NCBI GenBank assembly: GCA_964019135.1
Contig: OZ025264.1
Coordinates: 1,860,001-1,924,000, forward strand
DNA: 64,000 nucleotides
From: Arenicola marina
Lineage: Eukaryota > Annelida > Polychaeta > Arenicolidae
Direction: 5' to 3'
The notes beneath the pieces are model-generated. The model saw nothing but the letters and a program-made list of their open reading frames with translations. It did not search any database and was not told where the DNA came from. The position numbers and the translations under genes are program-made. Below are positions 1-10,660 of the stretch, piece after piece (position 1 is the first letter of the stretch; every line of letters begins with the position of its first letter).

Positions 1-435
1 CAAAGCGAATGGCCAATACTGGCAATAGGGCACGCCTGCTAAGTGCAATTGTGGCAATTCCGCACATAGAAGTAGAAATCCGGAACATATAAACAATTAA
101 ATATGGTCTAAACTAATAATAATAAGTGTAAACACATTTCGGCACCTCCATATAACTTTCGCGCAACAGTTTATGCACTTACAAAGCTAAATTGTTACGT
201 ATACTCTACCAAACATCCTGCCTCGGCAAAAAAGCTTGCTCGCCCGCCATGTTAAGTTTCAACTTTAGCACTGTGGTTATATGGAAGTGTGCTGACCGAA
301 AAAAAAGAGCCAACCAAAACGCAATACATACATAATTTTGCATAATACAAATTACCCTATGGGGTCAGGGCACCCCATTAGACAGAAGTACTGGGATTGA
401 GGTAACATTTCAACAAGTTACCTGGATTGAGTAAA
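1..435. other. Left edge, no gene recognised
   Basis: AT-rich sequence flanking the LTR element. I see no splice-bounded open frame and no repeat that recurs elsewhere in the window. Confidence 0.5.
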
Positions 436-636
436 TGTTTCAATACGTCGTTTTAATCCGTTTATTGGTCACACGTGCCATCCACTCACCGGCATCTACA
501 TTCCACCGTCATGAACAATCAACAGGAACTGGTCATAACCCTCTCACCCCTGACCCAACCAATCGAAATCAACAAAGATATGAGTGCTACACAATCTCGG
601 ACAGTTCATCATAACGCACCCTTGCATATTGTAACA
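436..636 (-). repeat. 3' LTR of the Gypsy-type element
   Basis: This 201-bp copy matches 5048-5248 with two visible differences and has TG...CA ends. It lies beside the A-rich tract that serves as the polypurine tract when read on the minus strand. Confidence 0.93.
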
Positions 637-893
637 TCCTTTTGTTTTTTTTTGTTTTTTTTTTAAAGTTAGGACAAACTTAACAGTTCATTATAGACAA
701 GCTATCCCAAAGGAACTAAATCATCAGTTAGATGTATCATATCAACAAATAACACAACCGCGTGATTAGCAACAGAGATCTTGAGAAAACTCTAAGAAAG
801 TCTCTCGCAGCTCATTGAAATTAGCTTCAGTTGAAGAAATCACAAGTGAACATAGTAAGCTTAATACCATTAAAAGGTAAGTCCACAAGATGA

Positions 894-3800
894 TTACTTA
901 TACATGACAAAGTCTTTGAACTTGGCTGGCATCTGCCTGGATCGACGAGGGCGCGCATCACACGAAGTCTCACTCGGCGTTTGGATTGACGATCGCGGTG
1001 AAAGGGTCACAGCCACTGGTTGGGCTGCTGATCGTGATCGCGTTGTCATGGTAGGATGAGACGGAGAAGCCTCAGAAACCGCAGCATCTAACACATCAGG
1101 TTGATCTCTAGCCCTAGGACTCAACGAAGGTGCGTCGGCCTCAGTCAACTGCTCTGGATCAGCACCAGGTTGAGGTTGTGAAGATTGTTTACGGATGTCG
1201 ACGCGATTTCGACGGTACAATCCACGCTCATTGGCCAATTCATAAGACCTTTCATCAAGTCTACGATTGACTGTGGCAGGGTCCCACAGCCGTTGACCTA
1301 AGACGAATGGTCTCATACGGACAGTGTCACCAGCTTCCAGTGGAGTTAAATCCTTTGCAGACTTGTTATGGTACCATGCACTCCGTTGCTGACTCTGAAG
1401 TTGCCTTCTGACCTCACGATGGTGATCAGAGTTCGTAGGTGTCAGCAACTTGGCGGTCATAGGCAAGAGACTGCGTGTACGTCGGCGAAGAAATCGTTGG
1501 ACCGGACTTGTTTCACCAGACCCTGATGGAGTATTACGTAGGTCTAGCAAAGCCAGGTAAGGATCTTTCTTTGACATCATTGCTTTCTTTATCAGACGCT
1601 TGGCAGTCTTCACTGCTGATTCAACTTTGCCATTGGATTTTGCATATCCAGGACTGGATGTACAATGTTCGATGTCCCATTTGGTTGTAAAGGTCTTAAA
1701 CTCTGAACTCGAAAACTGAGGTCCGTTGTCACTCATTATCATACTGGGGGATCCGTAACGAGCGAAATGAATTTTCAGTTTTCGGATGACAGTAGAGCTC
1801 TTGGTGTCTTCTAATCTGTCAACTTCCCAATAGTTGCTATAGTAGTCAACCGTGATTAAGTAGCTTTGGTTGGCCAACTCCATCAAATCTACTCCAACCT
1901 TCTCCCATGGTCGGTCTGTCACCTCGTGGCTCATTAGTGTTTCATTAGGTTGAGCGATGTTATACGAACTGCAAACATCACAAGCAGCGATGAAAGTTTT
2001 TAGGTCTGCATTCATCCCAGGCCAGTAAACACATTCCCTGGCACGTCGCAGTGAACTTTCTATGCCAAGATGGGATGAATGGACTGCTTCTATTACTTCA
2101 CGACGCATGCCTTGAGGAATCACAACCCTTTCCCCTTTAAAGACAAGTCCATCTTGTATGGTTAGCTCGTCTCTGATGTGGAAGTACAGCATTCCAAGGT
2201 TTGACACCTCGCTCTTGTCATCTGGCCAACCTCTCAAGATGATCTCCTTGAGGGCTGACATGGTCTCATCACTTTCCGTTGCCTGTCGGATCTTCTTTAG
2301 GCGTTCTTCTCGAATAGGAAGAAATTTTACCATGTTGACAGACTCCAGCAGATCACCACCTTCTGTATCCTTCAGATGAACCCTGGATAACGCATCAGCT
2401 ATGTGCATTTGCTTCCCAGGTTTGTAGGTGAGGGTGAAATCATACTGCTGTGCGCGAAGCAGCATCCCCTGGAGTCGCCTAGGTGCTTTACAAAGCGGCT
2501 TGTTTATGATGGTCTGTAGTGGCTTATGGTCAGAAACCACTAGAGTCAGACGTCCAAACGTGTACTGGTGAAACTTGTTCAATGAGAACAGAACAGCTAA
2601 CATCTCCTTCTCGATTTGTGCGTAACGCTGTTCAGTGTTGGTCAGTGCACGGCTCGCATAGCTAATCGGCTTGCCCTCTTGTAGCAATACACACCCTAGT
2701 CCAGTACTACTGGCGTCACACTGGATGGTCAGTGGCTTCTCGACGTCATAGTAAGCAAGCACAGGGGTGGCTGTCACCATCTGTTTAATCTTCTTGAACG
2801 CAACCTCCTGTTCCTCTCCCCAACTCCATGGCATGTCATTGATGGCCAGCTTTCTGATGGGTTTCATCACATCTGTCAGAGCAGGCAAAAACTTGGCCAG
2901 GTAGTTAATCATGCCGGACAGACTCAACACCTCAGTTGTTGTTGTTGGTGGTTGCATATTTACTATGGCAACTATCTTCTTACTATCAGGCTTGAGTCCA
3001 TCCTTTGTGATCACATGGCCGTGAAAAGAAATCTCTGTCTTTTTCAGCTCAGTTTTCTTATTGTTAAGTCTGATGCCATGCTGTTTACACCTGTCAAGTA
3101 ATTTCTTTATGTTTTCGTCGTGGTCTTTCAGAGCACTATCCATGTCCTCACCGCTCCCACACACCAAAATGTCATCTGCTATGCAGAAGATCCCAGGGAG
3201 GTTTTCTAAGGCCACTTGTAATCTCTTTTGAAAGATCTCGCTGCTTACAGCAAGTCCAAATGGTAGTCTCTTCCACCTGTACCTGCCAAAAGGTGTCTGA
3301 AATGTCGTCAGATAGCTAGATTCTTCATCAAGAATACAATGCCAGTATCCGTTTCTCAGGTCAAAAGTTGAGAAAACTTTAGCTTTCCGAAGCTCGGGTA
3401 ATATATCATCGAGAACCTTGAGGGGATGTAATTCTCTTCTAAGAGCCTTATTTAGGTCGTGTGGGTCTATACAGATTCTCAGTTCCCCACTCTTCTTCGT
3501 GCCAATCGCCATGCGACTAACCCACTCTGTAGGCTCGTCCACACGGGTGATCACATCTCTATTTTCTAATTTCTTCAGTGTTTCTTCCAGCTTTTTCTTC
3601 AGGCTCACTGGGACACGGGATGAAGAAATGGCAACAGGCTTGACTCCTTCAGTCACTGAGAGATGCACTGTGCCAGGCAGGGTACCTAATTCTTCAGTGA
3701 ATACCTCCTCGTTGTCTTTCATAGCTTCCTTCATTCCCTGGATATTCTCATAGTGTACAGTAATCAAACCCATCTGTTCGCTGGCGCGCTTGCCCAGAAG

Positions 3801-4925
3801 TGGAACGAAGGGCTGATCCACCACCAGGAACTCTATGTTATATTTTCTTCGGGTATTGACGTTGCGAATCACTGTGCGACACTTTCCAACTGGGGTTAAT
3901 TCAGATGAATTCCACATCTTCAGTGAGGTATCACATTTAATAAGCTCGGCATTTTTTACCACATGTGCAGGAACTACATTCACACTGGCTCCGCTGTCTA
4001 CTTGAAAGGATACCGTTGTACCTTCCACCTCCATGTCTGCCATGATGTCTTTGTTACCTCCTTGTGCACTAATCTTCAGTATCATTTCCACCTCTGAATC
4101 ATCTGTTTCTTCTTCTCTCAAAGTATGAACTCTTCTTTTGGGTTTTATATGACACTTCGACTTGCACTTGACTGCAAAGTGGTTGGTCAATCCACACTTC
4201 GAGCACTGTTTTCCATATGCAGGGCATTTTTCTTTACTCCACACATGTCTCTGTCCACAGAATTTACATTCTTTCAATTGATCGCGACTCATTTTCTTCT
4301 TTTTATACTTCTCATCTTGTTTGTGCTTTACCCACTGCCCTGTTTCTTCTCCATCTTCTTTGAAGATATTCATCTGCTTCTTTGACATCTGGTGTGCGAC
4401 ACAAAACTGAATCGCTCTCTCCAGAGTCAATTCATCAGCTTTCAGAAGTTTCTCTCTTAAATGATCATCAGCACATCCAAATACAATTTGGTCTCTGATA
4501 AGTTTCTCTCGCTGACCTTCAAAGTTGCAGTCCTTGGATAGAATCTTCAGACGAGTGATAAAAGCGTCTAACAGTTCTCCTGGTCTCTGTTTACTTTCAT
4601 GAAACTTGAACCGGGCTGCAATCTCATTTTTTCGTGGCGTGAAGTATGTGTCAAATCTAAGCAATACTGAAGCGAGGACGTTGGCTTGGTTTGGTTGATC
4701 CACTTCAGGTATAGGAAACTCAAACGAGTTGTACAGCTCTAGCAAGTCATCACCACCACAGGTAAGTAAAATAGCCACTTTTTCTTCTTCTGTTTTACCT
4801 GCAGCTCCACTGGCTAACAGGTATAAGTTAAACTTCTGTTTAAACAATTTCCAGCTATGCTCAGCATCGCTGGTCAGTGACATTTTACCTGGTGGGTTTA
4901 TGCTAGACTGTGAAAATTGAGCCAT
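894..4925 (-). CDS. Gag-pol polyprotein of the LTR element (1343 aa)
   Basis: A single frame carries both gag and pol. Approximate residues: gag capsid-like region 1-200; two cysteine/histidine zinc knuckles 220-256; aspartic protease with DSGAS at 310; reverse transcriptase with the catalytic IADD motif (in place of YVDD) at 582-585; RNase H with CDASS at 736; integrase zinc-binding His/Cys module at about 945-985; integrase core with D at about 1013, SDNGPQF near 1065 and the E of KVESA near 1102. The C-terminus is rich in R, S and P, as in the tail of many Gypsy integrases. The products would act in a cytoplasmic virus-like particle (gag, PR, RT) and in the nucleus (integrase). Gag and pol are in one frame, so no frameshift between them is needed. 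It is treated here as an old virus-like element and not as a host gene. Confidence 0.95.
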   Translation of the reverse strand: MAQFSQSSINPPGKMSLTSDAEHSWKLFKQKFNLYLLASGAAGKTEEEKVAILLTCGGDDLLELYNSFEFPIPEVDQPNQANVLASVLLRFDTYFTPRKNEIAARFKFHESKQRPGELLDAFITRLKILSKDCNFEGQREKLIRDQIVFGCADDHLREKLLKADELTLERAIQFCVAHQMSKKQMNIFKEDGEETGQWVKHKQDEKYKKKKMSRDQLKECKFCGQRHVWSKEKCPAYGKQCSKCGLTNHFAVKCKSKCHIKPKRRVHTLREEETDDSEVEMILKISAQGGNKDIMADMEVEGTTVSFQVDSGASVNVVPAHVVKNAELIKCDTSLKMWNSSELTPVGKCRTVIRNVNTRRKYNIEFLVVDQPFVPLLGKRASEQMGLITVHYENIQGMKEAMKDNEEVFTEELGTLPGTVHLSVTEGVKPVAISSSRVPVSLKKKLEETLKKLENRDVITRVDEPTEWVSRMAIGTKKSGELRICIDPHDLNKALRRELHPLKVLDDILPELRKAKVFSTFDLRNGYWHCILDEESSYLTTFQTPFGRYRWKRLPFGLAVSSEIFQKRLQVALENLPGIFCIADDILVCGSGEDMDSALKDHDENIKKLLDRCKQHGIRLNNKKTELKKTEISFHGHVITKDGLKPDSKKIVAIVNMQPPTTTTEVLSLSGMINYLAKFLPALTDVMKPIRKLAINDMPWSWGEEQEVAFKKIKQMVTATPVLAYYDVEKPLTIQCDASSTGLGCVLLQEGKPISYASRALTNTEQRYAQIEKEMLAVLFSLNKFHQYTFGRLTLVVSDHKPLQTIINKPLCKAPRRLQGMLLRAQQYDFTLTYKPGKQMHIADALSRVHLKDTEGGDLLESVNMVKFLPIREERLKKIRQATESDETMSALKEIILRGWPDDKSEVSNLGMLYFHIRDELTIQDGLVFKGERVVIPQGMRREVIEAVHSSHLGIESSLRRARECVYWPGMNADLKTFIAACDVCSSYNIAQPNETLMSHEVTDRPWEKVGVDLMELANQSYLITVDYYSNYWEVDRLEDTKSSTVIRKLKIHFARYGSPSMIMSDNGPQFSSSEFKTFTTKWDIEHCTSSPGYAKSNGKVESAVKTAKRLIKKAMMSKKDPYLALLDLRNTPSGSGETSPVQRFLRRRTRSLLPMTAKLLTPTNSDHHREVRRQLQSQQRSAWYHNKSAKDLTPLEAGDTVRMRPFVLGQRLWDPATVNRRLDERSYELANERGLYRRNRVDIRKQSSQPQPGADPEQLTEADAPSLSPRARDQPDVLDAAVSEASPSHPTMTTRSRSAAQPVAVTLSPRSSIQTPSETSCDARPRRSRQMPAKFKDFVMYK

Positions 4926-5047
4926 CTTCTATCTTCTTTTCTGCTTTATTTAACTTCTTTCTTTATCTTCTTTCTCTTCTTTCTTTATCTTCTCTATTCA
5001 CCTCTCTTCATTCTTCTTGCTAATTTGACTTTACCACGCTGCCACCA

Positions 5048-5248
5048 TGTTTCAATACGTCGTTTTAATCCGTTTATTGGTCACACGTGCCATCCACTCA
5101 CCGGCATCTACATTTCACCGTCATGAACAATCAACAGGAACTGGTCATAACCCTCTCACCCCTGACCCAACCAATCGAAATCAACAAAGATATGAGTGCT
5201 ACACAATCTCGGACAGTTCATCATAACGCACCCTTGCATATCGTAACA
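5048..5248 (-). repeat. 5' LTR of the Gypsy-type element
   Basis: This is the partner of 436-636. The primer-binding-site-like sequence begins directly inside it (positions 5047 downward on the minus strand). Confidence 0.93.
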
Positions 5249-5805
5249 GAGGTAAAATTGTCTGATTACTTAAAATGCGGCAAGAATACAAGTTTTACTT
5301 TAATTGAAGTATATTACTTCAATTTGAGTATGCGTCTCGACCTGTATACATCCAGAAACAATAAAATAGGCACCTAATCGTAAGTGTACATCCCACAACG
5401 TCGGCTTATAAGCTCATATATATGCCCGGGCAGATCCAGCGGTTTAAATGGGTAGCCAGTTCCAGGCGTAAGGGCAGTCGCAATGAGAAAATACAGTCTA
5501 AAGAAACGTTTCCGAAAAGGAAAACAATATACTTACGAATTCGCAGAGAAAAAGATATAGTTACGAATTCGCAGAGAAAAAATATATTATAGGCTTAAAG
5601 TGTTTGTGCCATGCCGGAACAAAATATCAGATTGTCCAATGCATTTGAAAGATAAATATCTTACAATTAATTTGATACATTGCTGCTATTTTTTAAACAC
5701 AAACGCATACCACACCGAGCTCTTCAGCGAGCACCACTCTCTTTTCATTTCTGAAAAGCATGGAAAATTAGCATCAGCGAGTGTGACGTCAACGGGGAAT
5801 CCAAT

Positions 5806-6540
5806 GGACGTGCGTTATGTTGGACAAACAAGTCGGTCAAACAAAGCAGCATGTCGCTTTGTTGTCAGGTTCAGAGATGAGTACTTCTCACAATGTCTAC
5901 CATCAGCTATGATTGTCTATTTCTTGCTCACAATGAAGGAAAAGGACTTAAGCGTAGGCGGGGCTTCATGTCGGAGCCTGGATCGGTCTATTACCCCACC
6001 TTACTCCACCGTAGGGTGAGAATGACGTAAAATGATAAATCCGGATTATGTTTTCGGTCCACTACAATGACCTTGACCTTAACAATTGACTTGACTGTGA
6101 TTTTATTTGTGACGTATTTGGGCCCTTAGATCCAGATTGACCTCTCAGATCTATATTTGATAACTCTATATTTGTAGTAGGCCCACACTGCACTGGCACC
6201 GCGGTCTCTGTCACCGCTCGCGACAGTCCAGAGCCTCGCTGTAATGTTGTTATGATAAGCAAATTAGTGAGCCGTCGCATTTTGTTATGATGTGATAAGG
6301 CATGCCGTGGTGTGGGAGCCCTGACTGTCACCAGGCGGTTGATGTCGGCCAGGTGTTTCAAATAGTTAATAGCTCTCGTCCCATGTTAAAGATGGTGAAT
6401 TTTTGCAGGAGATTCCTGTGACCTTGACCTTTGACCTACATACCCCGCTAACAAACTTGACAGAGCCATGTCGGATACCTATCGATACTATCGATAGGTA
6501 AAGTTACAGAACGCAATGTTGCGTTTTGCGACCTGCAGGT
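5806..6540 (+). repeat. Composite dispersed repeat (reference copy)
   Basis: Blocks of this stretch recur elsewhere in the window. 5806-5855 plus 5945-5995 match 37025-37110 on the other strand. 5998-6110 and 6410-6535 match 40908-41079 (shared words include ATGACGTAAAATG, CGGTCCACTACAATGA and ATGTTGCGTTT). 6125-6160 resembles 43370-43445 (GATCCAGATTTGACC-like). It looks like an old non-coding mobile repeat with internal rearrangement. Its right end at about 6510-6540 is an uninterrupted version of the site into which the 41080-43327 transposon inserted. Confidence 0.6.
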
Positions 6541-6884
6541 AGAACGTTAACAAGTGGGTCTCTCATGACAGCGGTAACGATTCTTTTAGCTTAACTCAAG
6601 CAGGTCTAGCGCCCAGCAATTATTACATATCTATTTCGCCTTACACATACCTAATTACATTACACAGCGGCGTGCAGGCTGTGTTAACCTGAAAGTACAG
6701 CTGGTACATCATTGACACTTGACTGGTAGTCATAAGAACAAATCTCAATACTCCGTCGAGGCTGTAGCTTTGTGTATAGTCATGAATGGACGCCAACATG
6801 TACTGCATGATATGTAGGCTACTCTACGTAAGCCTAAGTACTGATTGTCCTATCCCATAGCATACTTTACCCCCCTTCACCCCT

Positions 6885-7212
6885 CCCCTGTGGTGGAGTG
6901 CACCAACCGGTCGCAGATTTACGCCGGCGTAGTGGTTGCGCCGGCGTAACTACGTCGAACGTAGTGAGGAATGTTAGGCCGTATGCACCAAGCCGGCGTT
7001 GGTCGGGCGTAGTTACGTCCGACGTACATCCATGAAATGTGGGGAATTCCCCCCTTTTTTCGATGGCGGATTTCGAAAAGCGACGTTTCTTACAGCTCAC
7101 AGCTCTTATAAATGTAAATTCAAGTATGCGAAGGATCATTGTTGGACGTGGATTGTTTCTATGCTTGCTAAATAGCTTCATTATTAAAACATGCGAGGAG
7201 GGCTCAGGTTGA
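6885..7212 (+). other. Possible fragment of a DNA transposon with a 49-aa frame
   Basis: The GC-richer stretch 6888-7030 has repeated GCACCAA and CCGGCGT words in two blocks, as in the ends of some PIF/Harbinger-like elements. It is followed by a small frame at 7063-7212 (starts MADFEKRR, basic and leucine-rich). Nothing downstream continues it. It could be the 5' part of a decayed Harbinger-like transposase gene, or chance. I do not recognise a domain. Confidence 0.2.
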
Positions 7213-10133
7213 TGTTGATGTAATATTCCCGTGTTTAGTTAATTAAACAAGACATAGGGTCATTGTGATGGTACGGCCTACCAGAACAACACATTAGTAT
7301 AGCATTCCGCTTTGCTGTTCCCGCTTTTTGTGATATGTATTAGTGTGTGTCCTGCACAAGTTTCAATTCCTTTCTGTCGCAGACTCTTGACATTGAGGCA
7401 TGTGAAGGGTGGCGACCCCCGTAGGTCAAGGACAAGCCGTGGCGCTTACCAGAGAAACATGCCGTAGGGAAGAAGGAAACCTGATCCCCTCAATTTTAGC
7501 GCTTTAGACAAGGAAACAATTTATACTTGCTATATACACGTGGCGGAAAGATTAAGAAACACCTATATTTATGTAGTTATAAAAAGGGGTCTGGAATGGG
7601 GGGGGGGGTCCAGTGTCCAGTATTGGTAATTTTTCCAAATTTTGAGTGTTGAATGTTAATTATTCATGACTTTCCATAAAAAATATGTTCCGTGTCATTT
7701 TTTTCTAAAATGCCACTATCTGTATAGATGTCACTTTGTGTCAGTTTTAAATTTAAGGGTCAATGTTGAATGCCAATTTTGCAAATATGCACATGTCTTA
7801 TGTCGCCAACTTTCCACATGTACAAGAACCCTGTATGAATTTCGCATCCACCCAATATGGGATCTGGCACAAGCAATATAAGAAGTATGTCCCATGGTTT
7901 AATTTGTATATGTATATAAAGTAGAAAACAAGGTTCTTTGTAATGAGAAGGTTGAATGTTCAGAAGGTTGAATTCTATCAGCACAGATCAGAATATCAAT
8001 TTATTTGGAATTATATATATTAGACATCTTTTAGAAGGAACAAGGAATATTTTTCTTATACAAAGAGCTCAGACGTAAGCAGAAATGAAACATTATGTGC
8101 TTCATTACTGTGGACTTATGTACAGTTCACCTGTAAGGCAGAAATGTTTGTTAAGACACTAGAAGGAGGTTTGTAAGACTACATATAAACTTATATGACA
8201 TATATGGAGAAGCAACATGCTTGCAATTATGTGTATGAAAGACCTATCCAAAAAATTGTAACAGCACCAGTAATACCAGTAATACCTTTTATAGCCTGGG
8301 AGAGAGATATGCATGCTCAGTTAACAGAAGCTAGATATTTGTCGAGAGATATGCATGCTCAGTTAACAGAAGCTAGATATTTGTCTTCCTTCAGGTATTT
8401 ATGTAATGTTACAAGGTATGAACTTCAGCCTAGATTACTACACCAGATAATATCAGTGAATGAAAAGCTCTACAAGTTGTGCGTAAAACATGTGATTCAT
8501 GTTGTTTTTGTCTCAGAAGTTGAGACCATCAAGTTGTGATTCTTAATGTAAGTTCCTGTAAACTTTTAAATATTGTTTTTCAGAATATAGTTATTACAGA
8601 ACTAGGTTATTTGCCATGTAAAGTACTGTGTTATCTTTCTCTATAATCTATAGATAGTGTTATGTTAATTACCATAAATTGTGGTCTTTTATAGGTATCT
8701 AATTGTCTATGGCAAATAACACTTTTAGAGCCTTCAATATTCATAGCGCTGTACTAGTATTTTCACTAGCCCAAATTCATTATTTATAATTCTCTACACT
8801 ATTAGGCTTTGGCCAGAGGCACTAAACATATTTTTACATAAAGGTATCTTAGGGTATATATGTCATATCGGTAGTAATAAAAAATGAAAAAAAAACACAT
8901 TTGAATTTCATGTTCAATAGGTTGAATTCGATCAGCACAGACCAGAATATCAATTATCTCTAATTTCAATCATGCTTGAATCTTTGTCCATTTTATCTTA
9001 AATGTGAAATGAAAGCTGCCAATATAATGAATTTATATTGCAATATTTATTGTTCCTTTTTTATGATTGAACTTTACATGTTTCGTACTGTTATGTTTCT
9101 TCTCATACGTTCTTATCATGCTCACAGACACGTACGTCGCGAGGTGCGTTCTGATCACTGAACCTTTATTCTACACATGTGTACATCGTACGGTATCTCT
9201 TTGAATACTGTCTATATGGTGCTCTATCTGGTTCTTCACTCGTGATCATCTAGGGGCAGACTATTGTTAATAGTAAGTGGGGGTAGTGTTTATGGCTAAC
9301 ATATTTCATGTACCATGGACTCAAAGTCACATGTATTAATAAAATATCATATTAATTGTATATATCCTGCTTTGCTATGTGCTGATTTCACAACACACAA
9401 CTGGTAAGTATTTTATGTAATGATATGTCAATAGAAAAAGTTTGAATGAAAAATTGCAATTTTCCAAAAAGTTAAAGAATCTGGTAGATTTACAGACACT
9501 TGCACCGATTATAGATTGACATACCCGTCAATAAATATTAATGTACCAGATTTCAATTAATTTAGTTATTCCGATCATGCCTAGTCCCAAAAAGCTAGGA
9601 AATTATATTTATTATGTTAGAGTAATACATAAATAAGTTTATTTGAGTAGCAGTCATACGGTCATATGGTACATATGTACACTATACCTAAGTGGGAGGG
9701 GGGGGGGGGGCGAGGGTATCCCCCCTCCGCTGATTTAGGCACCTGTGATTTGCGGCAACTGTGGAATTACTTTTTTTTTGATAAAACAACCTGTCCTATT
9801 TCGACTGGCATTTTATTTAAATATACTGGGCATTTATTTCGAATAATCTATTGAGATCTATGAGGCGCCTAATGTTCTCGAAACTACGGTTTATATAAAA
9901 AATCATATTAGTTTCCTTCTATGTTCCATTTTTGTGAGTAGGTAAAACATTTTTAGTGTAGTAATATTAGGACTATATTTTCGGAAAATGCTATACACGC
10001 GGAGGGATATGTAATACAGATATAGTAGATATGGTAGCTGCGGGTATCTTTCTCACTTATACAACGACCAATAAACATCTAAATTAACAAGTGAAGTCTA
10101 TTATTACATGCAGCAAGGCAAGTTTTCAGCTAA
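7213..10133. other. Intergenic DNA, no gene recognised
   Basis: AT-rich sequence with short open frames that lack splice signals or family likeness. It includes oligo-G runs near 7600 and 9690 and a small tandem duplication at 8302-8385. Confidence 0.5.
8302..8385. repeat. Tandem duplication, 42 bp x 2
   Basis: The unit starting GAGAGATATGCATGCTC occurs twice in immediate succession (8302 and 8344) without visible differences, so the duplication is recent. Confidence 0.9.
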
Positions 10134-10660
10134 TTGGTAGCGGTCTGAGTACCCCAGTCTAAAATTGTCCACCTGTGAGGCCATACTATGGCTACAAGCA
10201 TGAATTTTTTTTCGGCACGGTACCATTCCAGCACGGCTGGTAGCGGTCCGAGATTACCCCAGACTGAAATTGTCCACCTGTGCGGCCATACTACGGCTAA
10301 AACCATAAAAACATTTCCGGCAAGGTACAATTCCAGCACGGCTGGTAGCGGTCTGATATTACCCCCGTCTGAAATTGTCTCTTTAGGCGGCCCTACTATG
10401 GCTAAAAGCATGAAAATATTTTCGGCACGGTACAATTCGGGCACGGCTGGTAGCGGTCTGAAATTATCCACGGTCTAAAATTGTCTGCCTGGGCGGCCAT
10501 ACTATGGCTAAAAGCATGAAAACATTTTCGGCACGGTACAATTCCAGTACGACTTGTAGCGGCCTGAAATTATCCCAGTCTGAAATTGTCTCACTGGGCG
10601 GCCCTACTATGGCTAAAAGCATGAAAACACTTTCAGCACGGTTACAATTCCAGACCGTTA
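10134..10660. repeat. Tandem array of about 105-bp units, five copies
   Basis: Each unit starts near CTGGTAGCGGTCTGA and ends near TTCCAGCACGG. Unit starts lie at about 10134, 10237, 10342, 10447 and 10553, so the period is 103-106 bp. Units differ by scattered substitutions. Open frames of about 100 aa cross the array on both strands only because the period is a multiple of three; I regard them as non-coding. Confidence 0.9.

Larger units (their letters stand above)
436..5248 (-). mobile_element. Ty3/Gypsy-type LTR retrotransposon, looks whole
   Basis: Two direct repeats of 201 bp bound one long gag-pol frame. On the minus strand each LTR starts TGTTAC and ends AAACA. Next to the 5' LTR is a primer-binding-site-like TGGTGGCAGCGTGG, and next to the 3' LTR is an A-rich purine tract. 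The two LTRs differ at only two positions that I can see, which points to a recent insertion. Domain order (protease, RT, RNase H, integrase) and the general look of the polyprotein fit Ty3/Gypsy, probably near the Mag-like group that gives K02A2.6-like database hits; the clade is inferred. I find no clear matching target-site duplication (gtaaa on one side, gaggt on the other). No breaks were noticed. Confidence 0.93.

Noticed and set aside
7760-7984. Short open frames of 60-75 aa in AT-rich intergenic DNA
   Set aside because: They have no splice context, domain or compositional sign of coding.
10130-10478. Overlapping frames of about 100 aa on both strands
   Set aside because: They are open only because the 105-bp tandem unit is a multiple of three.
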